Part shown: positions 42,680 to 52,015 of the stretch, in pieces | Numbering within the stretch: position 1 is the stretch's first letter | Layout of the letters: each line of letters opens with the position of its first letter | Assembly (NCBI GenBank): GCA_016207645.1 | Contig: JACQPH010000101.1 | Span: 1-64,000, forward strand | Source of the DNA: Elusimicrobiota bacterium | GTDB lineage: Bacteria; Elusimicrobiota; Elusimicrobia; Elusimicrobiales; UBA9959 | Direction: 5' to 3' | Length of the DNA: 64,000 nt | The notes under the pieces: model-generated | Database searches by the model: none | Told to the model about the DNA's origin: nothing | What the model saw: the letters and a program-made list of their open reading frames with translations, nothing else | Translations under genes and position numbers: made by a program

Positions 42680-44001
42680 TATTTCTTTAAAATCGCGGCG
42701 GCGGCTTCCAGGCCTTCCTTTACGCTCTCTTCCATGAAGGAATACTTCCAGGCCCCGTAGCGCCCTATGGAGAAGGCCTTCCTCGCCTTGAACCAGTCGA
42801 AGATCACCGGCAGGGCAGCGGCCCGTTCCCGGTTGTAGATGACATAGGCGCAGGGGATCTTCAGCCAGAGCTTCTCCACTATCTGTCCGGCGCTTTTTAT
42901 AAGGCCGCAGGCCTTGAGCCCCTTTATAGCGGCCGCCTCCGCCGAGGCCAGGTCCAGGGGGGAACCCGGGGTCGCGATCTCGATATAGAAAGAGGCGCAG
43001 CCGCGCGGCGCCAGCGCTTTGGAAAAATTGGTGGCGATGCCGGTGCGGTAGAACAGGAACTCGGGCCCGGGGAAATAGCCCCAGTGCATGGGAGACTTTA
43101 CGCCCTTCACGCCGAGGTTAAGCACGTAGACGGTATTGTGGCGGAGGCCGGCGGCGGCCCGCCTGACAGCGGCCGGCGCGTCCGCCGCGCTTTCGACGAA
43201 GTACTTGAGCGGGGAAGTGTTTATCAGCCGCTTAAAATGCACCGGGCCGAAATGCTTCACGTTCGCCACGCCCTTTTTCAGGTCGAGGCTTTCCACTTCC
43301 AGTCCGAGGCGCAGGCCTTTAAGGTCCCGCGCCAGCGCCGCGGGCAGGGCGCCGATGCCGCCGCGCTTCGGGTAATTGAACACGGTATTATAGCCCAGTA
43401 TTTCCGGCTTCCCGCCGTAAGCGCCCTTCAGTACCGTCTCCGGGCTGGGCATGGGCACGAAGGGGGCGCACCATTCCGTGGTCAGCCGCTCCAGCGGGTA
43501 CTGCCAGAGCTTGGCGTTGTAGGGCAGCATGAAATGCTTCGAGATCCCGTCGCCGAAGACGCGCCGGGTCCAGCGGGTGAAAACCTCCGGCTTGTTCCCC
43601 CGCGGCGGGGCTTTCCCGGCGGCCTGCGCCTGCCTGGCCGCGTACGCGGCCAGGAAACCGCTCACGCATTCGGACTTCACGCGGGGCGGCAGGGCGCGGA
43701 GGTTGGCCTGGAAAGGGTAGGGCGTCCAGGCCCCGTGCGCGAAGACGCGGGCGTCGCGCTTTACGCGGGCGCAGTTCCCGCCGAGGGCATCCAGTATGAA
43801 CCTGGAGGTTTCCGGCCAGCGCAGGTGGAGCAGATGGCCGGAATAGTCGAAAAGGAAGGGGCCTTTTTTCAGCGTGGCCGCCAGCCCGCCCGGCCGGTTC
43901 TCGCGTTCGGCTACCAGGTAATCTTTTTTCCCTTCCAGAGCCTTCGCGGCGGAAAGCCCGGCCAGGCCGCCGCCGATGATGAGGACGTCGGTGCTGAGCA
44001 T
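42679..44001 (-). CDS. FAD-dependent oxidoreductase (amine oxidase / protoporphyrinogen oxidase-like)
   Basis: The 440-residue flavoprotein starts with the dinucleotide-binding motif VLIIGGGLAGLSAAKAL (6-22) and ERENRPGGLAATL, then a DYSGHLLHLRWPE segment. The C-terminal FAD-contact region reads YGAWKYSFMEESVKEGLEAA. It resembles flavin amine oxidases and the UDP-galactopyranose mutase branch, which often sit in polysaccharide loci. No specific substrate motif was recognised. It is the last gene of the ten-gene minus-strand glycan cluster, one base after the preceding methyltransferase stop. Confidence 0.75.
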   Translation of the reverse strand: MLSTDVLIIGGGLAGLSAAKALEGKKDYLVAERENRPGGLAATLKKGPFLFDYSGHLLHLRWPETSRFILDALGGNCARVKRDARVFAHGAWTPYPFQANLRALPPRVKSECVSGFLAAYAARQAQAAGKAPPRGNKPEVFTRWTRRVFGDGISKHFMLPYNAKLWQYPLERLTTEWCAPFVPMPSPETVLKGAYGGKPEILGYNTVFNYPKRGGIGALPAALARDLKGLRLGLEVESLDLKKGVANVKHFGPVHFKRLINTSPLKYFVESAADAPAAVRRAAAGLRHNTVYVLNLGVKGVKSPMHWGYFPGPEFLFYRTGIATNFSKALAPRGCASFYIEIATPGSPLDLASAEAAAIKGLKACGLIKSAGQIVEKLWLKIPCAYVIYNRERAAALPVIFDWFKARKAFSIGRYGAWKYSFMEESVKEGLEAAAAILKK

Positions 44002-44002
44002 G

Positions 44003-45268
44003 TCAGTGTTTCTTGATTATCTCTATCTCGGGAAGAGGGAAGATCAGGCCGATGCCCTTGCTCAGCGCCTCTTTTTCCCTCTCGACGAACTCGGCCTTGA
44101 AATGCCAGGGTAGCACGAGGTAATAATCGGGGGACAGGGCCCTCGATTCCGCCTCGCTGATTATCGGTATATCCGTGCCGAGGGTATGCGCGCCGTATTT
44201 CTCCGGGTTGCGCTCGGCGGCGAAATCCACGACGTGGTTGTCTATCCCGCACCACTGGAGGATGGTGTTGCCCTTGGTGGAGGCGCCGTAGATATGGAGC
44301 TTCTTCCCTTCCTTCTTGAGCTTCCTGAGCAGCAGCTGGAGCTCGTCCCGGTGCAGGGCTATCCTGTCCTGGAAGTTCTTGTAAGGCTTGTCGGTGTCCA
44401 GCTCGAGGTCGAACTCCTCCTGGTGCAGGCGCTGGAGATTCCGCGCGAAATCCCCGCTCCTGTATTTGAAGTTGTCCGCGTGGGTGGCGTAGCAGCGCAG
44501 GCTGCCGCCGTTGATGTCGTTCTGCGCGGCGTTGAAGATCTTCAGCCCGCCGGCCTTGAGGATATGCTCGATGACGGCGAGGCTGTAGTATTCCAGGTGC
44601 TCGTGGCAGATAGTGTCGTAGGAGTTCATCCTGAGCATCGAGGGCATGTAGGACATCTCGAAGATCCAGATCCCCTCCGGGGCCAGCGCGCTCTTTATGC
44701 CTTTGGCGAAAGCTATCGGGTCCTCCAGGTCGTAGAACATCGCTATCGAGGTGACGATGTCGAACTTCTCCAGCCCGACGCGGGCGGCCAGCTCCGCGGA
44801 GGGGAAGGTGTCCCGGACTACCGTGGCGGTCTCCCCGCCTATCCCCTGCGCCACGTCGGAAGGGTCCACGCCGAACTTTTTATAGGCGCCGGGGTAATAG
44901 CTGAAAAGGGTGCCGTCGTTGCAGCCGATATCCAGGACCAGGGCCGCCGGCTTGTTCACTATGGCGGCCGCTTCCTCGGCTATGCCCTTCAGGTGGTTCT
45001 TCATCGTGGCGTTCGTGCCGGAGCGGTACCAGTAGGTGGAATAGAGGATCTCCGGGGGAACGGAGTGCTCCATCTGCAGCAGGCCGCAGGCTTTTTCGTC
45101 CCGCTTCGGGTCGCAGCGGACGAGGGACATAGGGATCTTCCTCTGGGGCGGGAGCTCCTTGCCCGGCTTGACGAACAGGCCCTGCAGGTACTGGTCTCCG
45201 AGGTCTATAACGGGCGTCAGGGCGGCCGAACCGCAGACCCTGCATGTTTTCCTGTGGATCAGGTGCAT
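44003..45268 (-). CDS. Three-domain C-methyltransferase, sugar-type
   Basis: The 421-residue protein fits the family of deoxysugar C-methyltransferases (TylC3/NovU-like). An N-terminal zinc-binding part has C9/C12 (CRVCGS) and a second cysteine pair in RCDPKRDEKACGLLQMEH. The central SAM domain contains VLDIGCNDGTLFSYYPG. A C-terminal Rossmann-like domain (KKLHIYGASTKGNTILQWCG) follows. These enzymes methylate nucleotide-activated keto-sugars at carbon. GGAG sits well spaced before the ATG. The neighbourhood (aminotransferase, RmlD-like reductase, GTs) suits modified-sugar synthesis. Confidence 0.88.
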   Translation of the reverse strand: MHLIHRKTCRVCGSAALTPVIDLGDQYLQGLFVKPGKELPPQRKIPMSLVRCDPKRDEKACGLLQMEHSVPPEILYSTYWYRSGTNATMKNHLKGIAEEAAAIVNKPAALVLDIGCNDGTLFSYYPGAYKKFGVDPSDVAQGIGGETATVVRDTFPSAELAARVGLEKFDIVTSIAMFYDLEDPIAFAKGIKSALAPEGIWIFEMSYMPSMLRMNSYDTICHEHLEYYSLAVIEHILKAGGLKIFNAAQNDINGGSLRCYATHADNFKYRSGDFARNLQRLHQEEFDLELDTDKPYKNFQDRIALHRDELQLLLRKLKKEGKKLHIYGASTKGNTILQWCGIDNHVVDFAAERNPEKYGAHTLGTDIPIISEAESRALSPDYYLVLPWHFKAEFVEREKEALSKGIGLIFPLPEIEIIKKH

Positions 45269-45329
45269 AGCGTTCTCCTTGCCGAATAACTAATATATAG
45301 ATTTTCGCTGGCTGAAAGCAAACCGCCGC

Positions 45330-46412
45330 TCAGGCCTTTCCCGGTCCCAGGTATTTCCGTACGGCTTCCTTCAGCTTGTTGATATCGATGAGCCCCATGC
45401 AGGCCGGCGCTTCGCACTTGATCCTGGGGGCGGTGCTTTCGTAAGGGTACATGTAGCAGGGCGCGCAGGCCAGCCCCAGCGTTATAGCCGTATTCTTCTC
45501 GCCGTAGGGCGCGGTCACGGCGGGGCTGGTGGGCCCCAGCACGGTAATGGCCGGGGCGCCGGCCGCGGCGGCCAGCGGGCCCAGGCCGCCGTCCGTGTTT
45601 ATGAAGAGACGGCAGTTTTTAAGCAGCGCGGCTATTTTATTGGTCTCGGCGCCGGCCAGCCTGACCGGCCCGCTCTTCGCCAGGTCCAGCACCTTGTCCG
45701 CCGCATCTTTCTCGTCCGGCCCCGCGAACACCAGTACCTTCGCCCCGTATTCCGAAGACAGCCAGTCTATAAGTTCGGCGAAAACGTTTATGTTCCCCGC
45801 GTCCCAGTTCTTGTACACCTGGGCTTTGCTGATGCTCGGGTGCACGCCTACAACCAGGTCGGTCTTCGGGTCTATCCCTTTCTCCCGGAGAAAAGAGAGA
45901 GCGTATTCTTCGTCGGGCGCGGAGAGCCACAGGGACATGTCCGGCTTCCCCGCCGCGGGGTCCAGGCCCAGGCAGGACAGCAGGTCCAGGTTCTTCTCCA
46001 CCTGGTGCTTTTTCCGGTCCGAGTCCACCCGGCAGTCCTGCAGGAAGGGCAGGGTGCGCCAGCGCGCGAAATCGTAGTAATGGCTTATCCTTTTCTTCGC
46101 CCCGGCGCAGAAAGCGAACAGGTTGTAGACCAGCCGGTTGGAGGGGTAGGAGGTGATGCTGGCGTCGTAGCTCTCCCGGCGGAGGGCAAGGAGGGTCTTG
46201 AGATGGCCGTAAAGGCTGGCGGGGTCGGTCTTAGCATACTGTATCAGCACCGGCCTTATATAGGGGCAATTGGCGAAAAGCTCCACGCATTTCCTGTCCC
46301 GCACCACCAGGGTCATCGGCTCTTCGCCGTACTTTTCCCGGAGGCGGCGGATCAGCGGTATCATGTAGACCGTATCGCCCAGGCCTTTGAGGGAGATCAG
46401 CAGTATCTTCAT
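45330..46412 (-). CDS. GT9-family glycosyltransferase (heptosyltransferase-like)
   Basis: The 360-residue enzyme starts MKILLISLKGLGDTVYMIPL, the standard GT9 N-terminus, with VVGVHPSISKAQVYKNWDAG and FINTDGGLGPLAAAAGAPAI as the donor-site region. GT9 enzymes add heptose or related sugars to lipopolysaccharide core on the cytoplasmic side. A cluster of cysteines near the C-terminus (LACAPCYMYPYES...CEAPACMGLI) follows the family's habit of ending with CxxC-like groups. The start overlaps the stop of the upstream fusion gene (ATGA). Confidence 0.9.
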   Translation of the reverse strand: MKILLISLKGLGDTVYMIPLIRRLREKYGEEPMTLVVRDRKCVELFANCPYIRPVLIQYAKTDPASLYGHLKTLLALRRESYDASITSYPSNRLVYNLFAFCAGAKKRISHYYDFARWRTLPFLQDCRVDSDRKKHQVEKNLDLLSCLGLDPAAGKPDMSLWLSAPDEEYALSFLREKGIDPKTDLVVGVHPSISKAQVYKNWDAGNINVFAELIDWLSSEYGAKVLVFAGPDEKDAADKVLDLAKSGPVRLAGAETNKIAALLKNCRLFINTDGGLGPLAAAAGAPAITVLGPTSPAVTAPYGEKNTAITLGLACAPCYMYPYESTAPRIKCEAPACMGLIDINKLKEAVRKYLGPGKA

Positions 46413-48304
46413 GCCGCTTTCTTCCCGGCCACCAGGCAGATCTCGGTATAAGCGCTTTTAAAAGGGGTGCTTTTCACCGGCGGGTCGAAGGAAACGTCGA
46501 ATATTTTCATTATAGCGCCCTGCACGCTGAAAGGGTCGAGACCTATGAAATCGGCCTCTTTGAAGCCGTTGGCGGGGAAAAGCGAGGAGAGCCCGCCGTA
46601 GGTGTAGGACTTTTCATAGTCGTTGCCGGCGAACCAGTAGAGCAGCAGCTGGTAGAAGCGCCAGAGAGAGTACCTGGCAGGGACGAAAGTGACCAGCAGG
46701 CCGTCGTCCTTGAGGATGCGCCGCATCTCTTCGAGGAAAGCCGCCTCGCCGCCGAGATGCTCCATCACCCCCGAGCTGTAGATCAGGTCGAACTTCTTGT
46801 CCTCGAAGGGTGTCTTCTCGCAATCGCCCACGAAGGCCAGCGGGAATTCCTTTTTGGCCAGCTCGATGGCTACCGGGCTCCTGTCCAGGGCGTAGCATTC
46901 GACGTCCGCCCTGCCCCGCTTTATCCTCTTAAGGTTGATGGCCGAGCCGCAGCCCACTTCCAGCACCTTTTTCCTGTCCCCCTTGAGCTTGTCCAGGCAG
47001 CCGTTCAGCACCTTGTCCCTTTGCGAGGCTATCCAGGCCTCGGCCTTGGAGGTCTTATGTGTTTCCCATTTCCTGTCCCAGTCGGCGTTGGTTTCCTCCG
47101 GCCTGGGCCTCAGCCTTTCTATGACGGCGTTCAGCGTGTAAGCGGCCAGGAGGATGAGGAAGGGGTCGATAGGCACCCTGTACCGCATCACGACCACGAA
47201 GAACAGATGCACCAGGGTGTAAGAAGCGAACAGCGCGAGCAGCAGCGAGGTTCTTTTGAACTGCTTCAGGGAAAGGAAGAAGCCTATGAAAGCCAGCGGG
47301 ATATAGAGCCCGGAAGTGGCCATGGCCGCGTATTTCTGCCAGGGGTAGGCCATCATCGGGTAAAGCCGCCAGAAATGTTTGAACCGCAGCCAGCACAGCG
47401 CGTAGAATTTGTCGGGGTTGGCGCTGATCCAGTCGAAGGCCTTCTTCCTGCAGAGCTTGTCCCTTTCCGGGATGGGCAGGGTCAGCAGGTACGGCCAGTC
47501 CTTCGGGATGGCCGGCTCGGTGAGCTCCGCGCTCTGCGGCTGGTCGAGCTCGCCCATCGTTTCGGACCAGAAAGCGGTGTCGCACGAGGAGCCGTAGAGC
47601 TGGCACCAGGGCGTGTTGACGGGCATGATGTAGCTCTTGTCGTAATGGAAATAATTCCTGAAGCTCCAGGGCACTATCACCGCCAGCGCGCAGAGGCCTG
47701 CCAGGAAGCCGGTCCTGAAGCTTTTCGTGTTCCACCAGAGCCAGGCGCAGGCGAACAGGAAGAAGGGGAGCGTGGTGGACTTGGTCAGGCCGGTAAGCCC
47801 GTACAGGACGCCGGTGACGGCGGCGTTCTTCCAGCCCGGCTCCTGGGCGGTCTTCACCGTGCTGAAGACGGCGGCGGCCAGCATGAAAGTTAGGAAGGTC
47901 TCGCTGATCACGTCGCCGGTATAGGCCAGGAGATAGGGATAGAAGCTCAGCAGGACGGCCGCTATCCTGCCGACGTTCTCCGAGAACAGCCTTTTCCCCG
48001 TCTTGTAGATGAGCACGCAGGTGCAGGCCCCGAGCACGGCCTGCAGGACCCTGACCGCCGCGACGGACTTGCCGAACACGGAAAAGATCCCGGCGAGGAA
48101 AAAAGCGAAACCGGGTGCCCGCGTAGTGCCGCCGAAGCCTGAGCCCTGCGCTATCCCCAGCGCTATGTCCATCCAGCTGGAGGCGTCCGGGGACAGCTTG
48201 TCGGGGGAAAGGGGCAGGACATAGGCGAGCCTCAGCGCGAGCGCAAAAAGGAAAACCGCGGCCGGGAATCTGTTTTCTCCGTCCAGGAGCCCGCGGAGCT
48301 TCAT
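46409..48304 (-). CDS. Fusion: GT39/ArnT-like membrane glycosyltransferase plus SAM-dependent methyltransferase
   Basis: Residues 1-~395 are polytopic GT-C membrane sequence, with the first-loop acidic motif SPDASSWMDIALGIAQGSGF, GLTGLTKSTTLPFFLFA and RYRVPIDPFLILLAAYTL. After a basic linker (RLRPRPEETNADWDRKWETH) a class I methyltransferase starts near 440: VLEVGCGSAINLKRIKRG, FVGDCEKTPFEDKKFDLIYS and EEMRRILKDDGLLVTFVPAR. A single frame runs through both parts without stop. The methyltransferase would lie on the cytoplasmic face. The link suggests methylation of a lipid-linked or nucleotide sugar coupled to transfer, but substrate is unknown. The next gene overlaps by four bases. Confidence 0.82.
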   Translation of the reverse strand: MKLRGLLDGENRFPAAVFLFALALRLAYVLPLSPDKLSPDASSWMDIALGIAQGSGFGGTTRAPGFAFFLAGIFSVFGKSVAAVRVLQAVLGACTCVLIYKTGKRLFSENVGRIAAVLLSFYPYLLAYTGDVISETFLTFMLAAAVFSTVKTAQEPGWKNAAVTGVLYGLTGLTKSTTLPFFLFACAWLWWNTKSFRTGFLAGLCALAVIVPWSFRNYFHYDKSYIMPVNTPWCQLYGSSCDTAFWSETMGELDQPQSAELTEPAIPKDWPYLLTLPIPERDKLCRKKAFDWISANPDKFYALCWLRFKHFWRLYPMMAYPWQKYAAMATSGLYIPLAFIGFFLSLKQFKRTSLLLALFASYTLVHLFFVVVMRYRVPIDPFLILLAAYTLNAVIERLRPRPEETNADWDRKWETHKTSKAEAWIASQRDKVLNGCLDKLKGDRKKVLEVGCGSAINLKRIKRGRADVECYALDRSPVAIELAKKEFPLAFVGDCEKTPFEDKKFDLIYSSGVMEHLGGEAAFLEEMRRILKDDGLLVTFVPARYSLWRFYQLLLYWFAGNDYEKSYTYGGLSSLFPANGFKEADFIGLDPFSVQGAIMKIFDVSFDPPVKSTPFKSAYTEICLVAGKKAA

Positions 48305-48329
48305 CTTTCCACGCCCGCGGCGGCGCCGC

Positions 48330-49079
48330 TCATTTCTTCAGCAGCCATATGTAAGTGGGCATCAGCCAGTAAAGGTAGTTGAAAACGAACAGGGCGGCGG
48401 CCTGGGCGAAAGAGCCGGGGGCGACCATCTCGGTCGCCGAGAACCCGACCGGGTCCCGCAGTATCTTCCGGGTGTAGTCGACGACCTCGAATCCGCGGAC
48501 CATATCCCTGATCCCGCCCAGGGTCAGCAGGGTCTCGTAGTAGGAATCGCCGGTCCCGGCCAGCCTGACGTAAACGTGGGCCAGCGGCTTGGGCAGCCAC
48601 GAAAGGAGCGGCAGCCTGTGGTGGGGCTCGAGGAAGCCCAGGCGGTTCGCGGCCGCCAGGTAGCAGACGCCGCCGGGTTTGAGCACCCGGCGGATCTCGG
48701 AGAACAGTTTCGCGCGGTCCGGCACGTGCTCGTACACGTGGTTGCAGACCACGACGTCGAAGGAAGCGTCGGCGAACTCCAGCCCTATCCCGTCCTGCGC
48801 GACGAAGGCCAGGTTCCCGGCCTTGAAGCTCGCTTTGGCGTGCTCGACAGCTCTGATGTCGATATCCGCCCCGACGACCTTCCCGAACTCGGAGGCCAGG
48901 AGGTTGGCGATGAAGCCCATGGAGCAGCCGATGTCCAGCAGTTCCAGACCGCCGAGCGCGCCGCCGTAATGGTCGGAGAGGACGGAAAGTATCTTCCGGC
49001 CCTTCTGTTCCCTTTTGGAACTGTCGGACATTTCAGGCTCTATCGCCGAGTAATCGTATTGGTACTTGTCGTTAGCCAT
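48330..49079 (-). CDS. Class I SAM-dependent methyltransferase
   Basis: The 249-residue protein shows motif I ELLDIGCSMGFIANLLA, VVGADIDIRAVEHAKASF, motif II DASFDVVVCNHVYEHV and the post-motif LKPGGVCYLAAANR. The C-terminal ~90 residues end in a hydrophobic segment (AAALFVFNYLYWLMPTYIWL), suggesting membrane association and a lipid-linked acceptor. It lies 25 bases upstream of the GT39-methyltransferase fusion in the glycan cluster. Confidence 0.85.
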   Translation of the reverse strand: MANDKYQYDYSAIEPEMSDSSKREQKGRKILSVLSDHYGGALGGLELLDIGCSMGFIANLLASEFGKVVGADIDIRAVEHAKASFKAGNLAFVAQDGIGLEFADASFDVVVCNHVYEHVPDRAKLFSEIRRVLKPGGVCYLAAANRLGFLEPHHRLPLLSWLPKPLAHVYVRLAGTGDSYYETLLTLGGIRDMVRGFEVVDYTRKILRDPVGFSATEMVAPGSFAQAAALFVFNYLYWLMPTYIWLLKK

Positions 49080-49111
49080 AAGGCGGGGCCGGGGGGAAAA
49101 GGCCGGCTCGT

Positions 49112-50071
49112 CTAGTCGCGGCGGTCTTTCTGCTGCTGCAGGAGCAGCCTTTCCAGCAGTTTCCGGTTGGTGTGGATCAGATTGGAGGTGATCCCCATCA
49201 GCAGCATGAAAAAGCCGATTATAAGCAGGCCCACGCCGATGGTGAGGGACTGCGCGTAGCCGGTGGGGATGTTCCGGTACACCGACAGGGTGATATAGTA
49301 ATAAACGAACCTGGCCGTCAGGAAAAGCCCCGGCAGGCAGAAGAGGGCGGACAGGGAAATGAAAACTTTCAGCGGCGAATAGATATAGACCAGGGTCAGG
49401 ATGTCCAGCGTGGACTTCGCCACATATTCCAGGCTGTTGCCCATCAGCCGGGACTTCCTGATGGGCGGGTTCACCGTTATCGGCACGTGCGCGATGCGCA
49501 CCTTATGGCTGGAGAGCCGGACCAGGGTCTCCAGGGTATAGGTATAGCTGCTGGCTATCACGTCTATCCAGAGCGCCGCGCTCCGGCTGAAGGCCCGGAA
49601 GCCGGAGGTGGCGTCGGGTATATGCTGGGAGCAGATGAACGAAACTACCCCGCTGCCGGCCCTCTGGGCCAGTTTTTTCAGGCAGGAGAAATGTTCGATG
49701 TCGTCGATGTTCCTGGCGCCCACCACGAACTCGGCCTGTTTCTCCAGGATGGGCTTTATGAGTTCGGGGATGTACCTGCCGGGATACTGGTTGTCGGCGT
49801 CGGTGTTGACGATGATGTCCGCGGCCAGGCCGAGCGAGGCGTCTATGCCGGCCCTGAAGCCGACGGCCAGGCCCTGGTGGTAGGGGAGCTGCACGACCCT
49901 GGTCACCCTGGGGTGGGCTTTTGCGACTTCGGCCGTCCTGTCCGCGCTGCCGTCGTCGATAACGACGATGCCGATCTCGCTTATGCCCGCGATCTTTTCC
50001 GGGATGTCGTTTATGGCGGCCGCGAGGAATTCTTCCTCGTTGTAGCATGGGATCTGGACCACTAATTTCAT
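49112..50071 (-). CDS. GT2-family glycosyltransferase with two C-terminal TMs (DPMS/GtrB-like)
   Basis: The 319-residue enzyme has VQIPCYNEEEFLAAAI at its start, VVIDDGSADRT and NTDADNQYPG with the metal-binding DxD. GARNIDDIEHFSCLKK and ATSGFRAFSRSAA follow, typical of polyprenyl-phosphate glycosyltransferases. Two TMs end the protein (VFISLSALFCLPGLFLTARF; LTIGVGLLIIGFFMLLMGIT). It would make a polyprenyl-phosphate sugar, the donor for the nearby GT39-type enzymes. Confidence 0.9.
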   Translation of the reverse strand: MKLVVQIPCYNEEEFLAAAINDIPEKIAGISEIGIVVIDDGSADRTAEVAKAHPRVTRVVQLPYHQGLAVGFRAGIDASLGLAADIIVNTDADNQYPGRYIPELIKPILEKQAEFVVGARNIDDIEHFSCLKKLAQRAGSGVVSFICSQHIPDATSGFRAFSRSAALWIDVIASSYTYTLETLVRLSSHKVRIAHVPITVNPPIRKSRLMGNSLEYVAKSTLDILTLVYIYSPLKVFISLSALFCLPGLFLTARFVYYYITLSVYRNIPTGYAQSLTIGVGLLIIGFFMLLMGITSNLIHTNRKLLERLLLQQQKDRRD

Positions 50072-50155
50072 CGGTACCCTTTCCTCCCCGCGAAGCGTTC
50101 CCGCCGTAAAACCTGCGGATATTATACTACATAAAGCGCGGCGGCCCGGCGGGGC

Positions 50156-52015
50156 TCAGCCGTACTTTTTCAGCCACAGGAACAGCGAGACCAGGCAGGT
50201 CAGCCTGCGGGTATTGTCGCGGCGCCCTTCGCAGTGCTCCTTCAGCAGTTTTTCGGCGAAAGCGTAGTCGCAGAAGCCGGGGGCGGCGGCGCGCGCCGCG
50301 CTTATGGAATCCAGCGTGAATTCCTTCAGCCCGCCTTTCAGCCATTCCCCGGTGGGCATGCTGAAGCCTTTTTTCGGCATTTTCAATATTTCTTCCGGCA
50401 GGTACTTCCTGAGGGCCTTGCGGATGATGTGTTTCGTGGTGAAGCCCTTCAGCTTCAGGCCGAGCGGGACCTCCTCGGAGAGGTCCATCATCTCATTGTC
50501 CAGGAAAGGCACGCGGGCTTCCTGGGAATTGAACATGGTCACGAGGTCGGTGGCGTGCAGGGCGCAATAGGGCAGGAAGACGTTCAGGTCCAGGTAGAGC
50601 AGCCTGTTCAGCAGGCGGCCGCCGGCCACGTCCGGCAGATGCTGCGCGAACACTTCGAAAGGGTCCTCGTGTTCCACGCCCGGCAGGAGCAGTTTTATCT
50701 CGTCGGCGGTGAAGATCTCCTTGTACTTCAGGTGGGCTACTTCCGGCCTGAAGGCCGCGCCGCGGGTGAAGGACTTCAGCTTGAAGTCCAGGCTGAGGCG
50801 GCTGGTGGAGACGGGGAGGCGCTCCGCGGCCGCGCGCAGGGCCGCCTGCACCGGGCCGGGCAGGTACTGGTAGAAGCGGCCTACCTTGGCGGCGGACAGC
50901 GTCGGGTAGCCGGCGAAAAGTTCGTCCCCGCCCGCGCCGGTCAGCGCCACGGTTATGTCCTTCCTGGACAGCGCCGAGACGCGGCCCATCGCCAGGTAGG
51001 TCCAGTCCCCGTGCGGCTCGGCGAAGCGCTCCACGGCCGCGGGGAGGTCCTTTATGATGTCGGCGGGGCCGAGCAGGCAGTCGTGATGGTCGGTGCCGTA
51101 TTTCCGGGCTACCAGGCGGGCGCCGTCCAGCTCGTTATAGGTGCCGCCGTCCTCGTAGCCCACGGTATAGGTTTTCGGCTTTACGCCGAGTTTGGCCATC
51201 ATGGCCACTATGGCGGTGGAATCGAGGCCGCTGGAAAGGAAGACTCCCAGCGGCACGTCGCTGACCAGCTGGCGCTTCACGGAATTGAGCAGGGCCGCTT
51301 CTATGCGCTCCTCCGCTTCCCGCTCGGTCATCTTCACGGGGCGGAAGCGGTACTGCCAGTAGCGCTTCAACTCGGCTTTCCCGCCGCCTATCTTTATGCA
51401 GTGGCCCTGCGGCAGGCGGCGTATATGCCTGAAGACGGAGCGGGGGGAGGAAATGTAGTAGAAGGAAAGGTAGTTGGCCAGCGCCTGGCCGTCCAGGTCG
51501 CGGGGCACCGCTGTATAGGCCAGCAGGGCCTTTATTTCAGAGGCGAAGAAGAGGGAGCCGCCGATATCGGCGTAGAAAAGCGGCTTCACTCCGGCGCGGT
51601 CGCGCGCGAGGAACAGTTCCTCCTTGCGGGCGTCCCAGACGGCCAGCGCGAACATGCCGTTGAGCCTTTCCAGGCAGTTCTCGCCCAGCTCCTCGTAGAG
51701 GTGGACTATGACCTCCGTGTCGGAATTGGTACTGAAGCGGTGGCGGCCTTCCAGTTCTTTCCGCAGCTCACGGTAATTGTAGATCTCGCCGTTGAGGAAC
51801 ACGGCCAGGGAGCCGTCTTCGCTGTACACCGGCTGGCGCCCGCCTTCCAGGTCTATGATCTTCAGGCGGCGCATCCCCAGGCCGCAGTGGCGGTCTACGA
51901 GCAGGCCCTCGTCCTCCGGGCCGCGGTGGTACATCTCGAAGAGCGGCCCCTTGAGCTCGGCTTCCCGCACCGGGGCCTTCGAGGCGTAGTTTATCCTGCC
52001 GGTTATTCCGCACAT
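50156..52015 (-). CDS. asnB: Asparagine synthetase (glutamine-hydrolysing), glycan-locus type
   Basis: The 619-residue protein starts MCGITGRINY, exposing the catalytic N-terminal Cys2 of class II amidotransferases. It carries the glutamine-site motifs YHRGPEDEG, FLNGEIYNYRELR and the PP-loop ATP motif VFLSSGLDSTAIVAM (~255-270). Length is normal. AsnB homologues in surface-polysaccharide loci may amidate sugar acids rather than aspartate, so the substrate is open. Its start lies 13 bases inside the upstream glycosyltransferase gene. Confidence 0.93.
   Translation of the reverse strand: MCGITGRINYASKAPVREAELKGPLFEMYHRGPEDEGLLVDRHCGLGMRRLKIIDLEGGRQPVYSEDGSLAVFLNGEIYNYRELRKELEGRHRFSTNSDTEVIVHLYEELGENCLERLNGMFALAVWDARKEELFLARDRAGVKPLFYADIGGSLFFASEIKALLAYTAVPRDLDGQALANYLSFYYISSPRSVFRHIRRLPQGHCIKIGGGKAELKRYWQYRFRPVKMTEREAEERIEAALLNSVKRQLVSDVPLGVFLSSGLDSTAIVAMMAKLGVKPKTYTVGYEDGGTYNELDGARLVARKYGTDHHDCLLGPADIIKDLPAAVERFAEPHGDWTYLAMGRVSALSRKDITVALTGAGGDELFAGYPTLSAAKVGRFYQYLPGPVQAALRAAAERLPVSTSRLSLDFKLKSFTRGAAFRPEVAHLKYKEIFTADEIKLLLPGVEHEDPFEVFAQHLPDVAGGRLLNRLLYLDLNVFLPYCALHATDLVTMFNSQEARVPFLDNEMMDLSEEVPLGLKLKGFTTKHIIRKALRKYLPEEILKMPKKGFSMPTGEWLKGGLKEFTLDSISAARAAAPGFCDYAFAEKLLKEHCEGRRDNTRRLTCLVSLFLWLKKYG

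Noticed and set aside
42519-42760. Short ORFs inside repeat copies (also near 54700 and 21746)
   Set aside because: They arise from the palindromic element body, occur in several frames at once and have no start signals.
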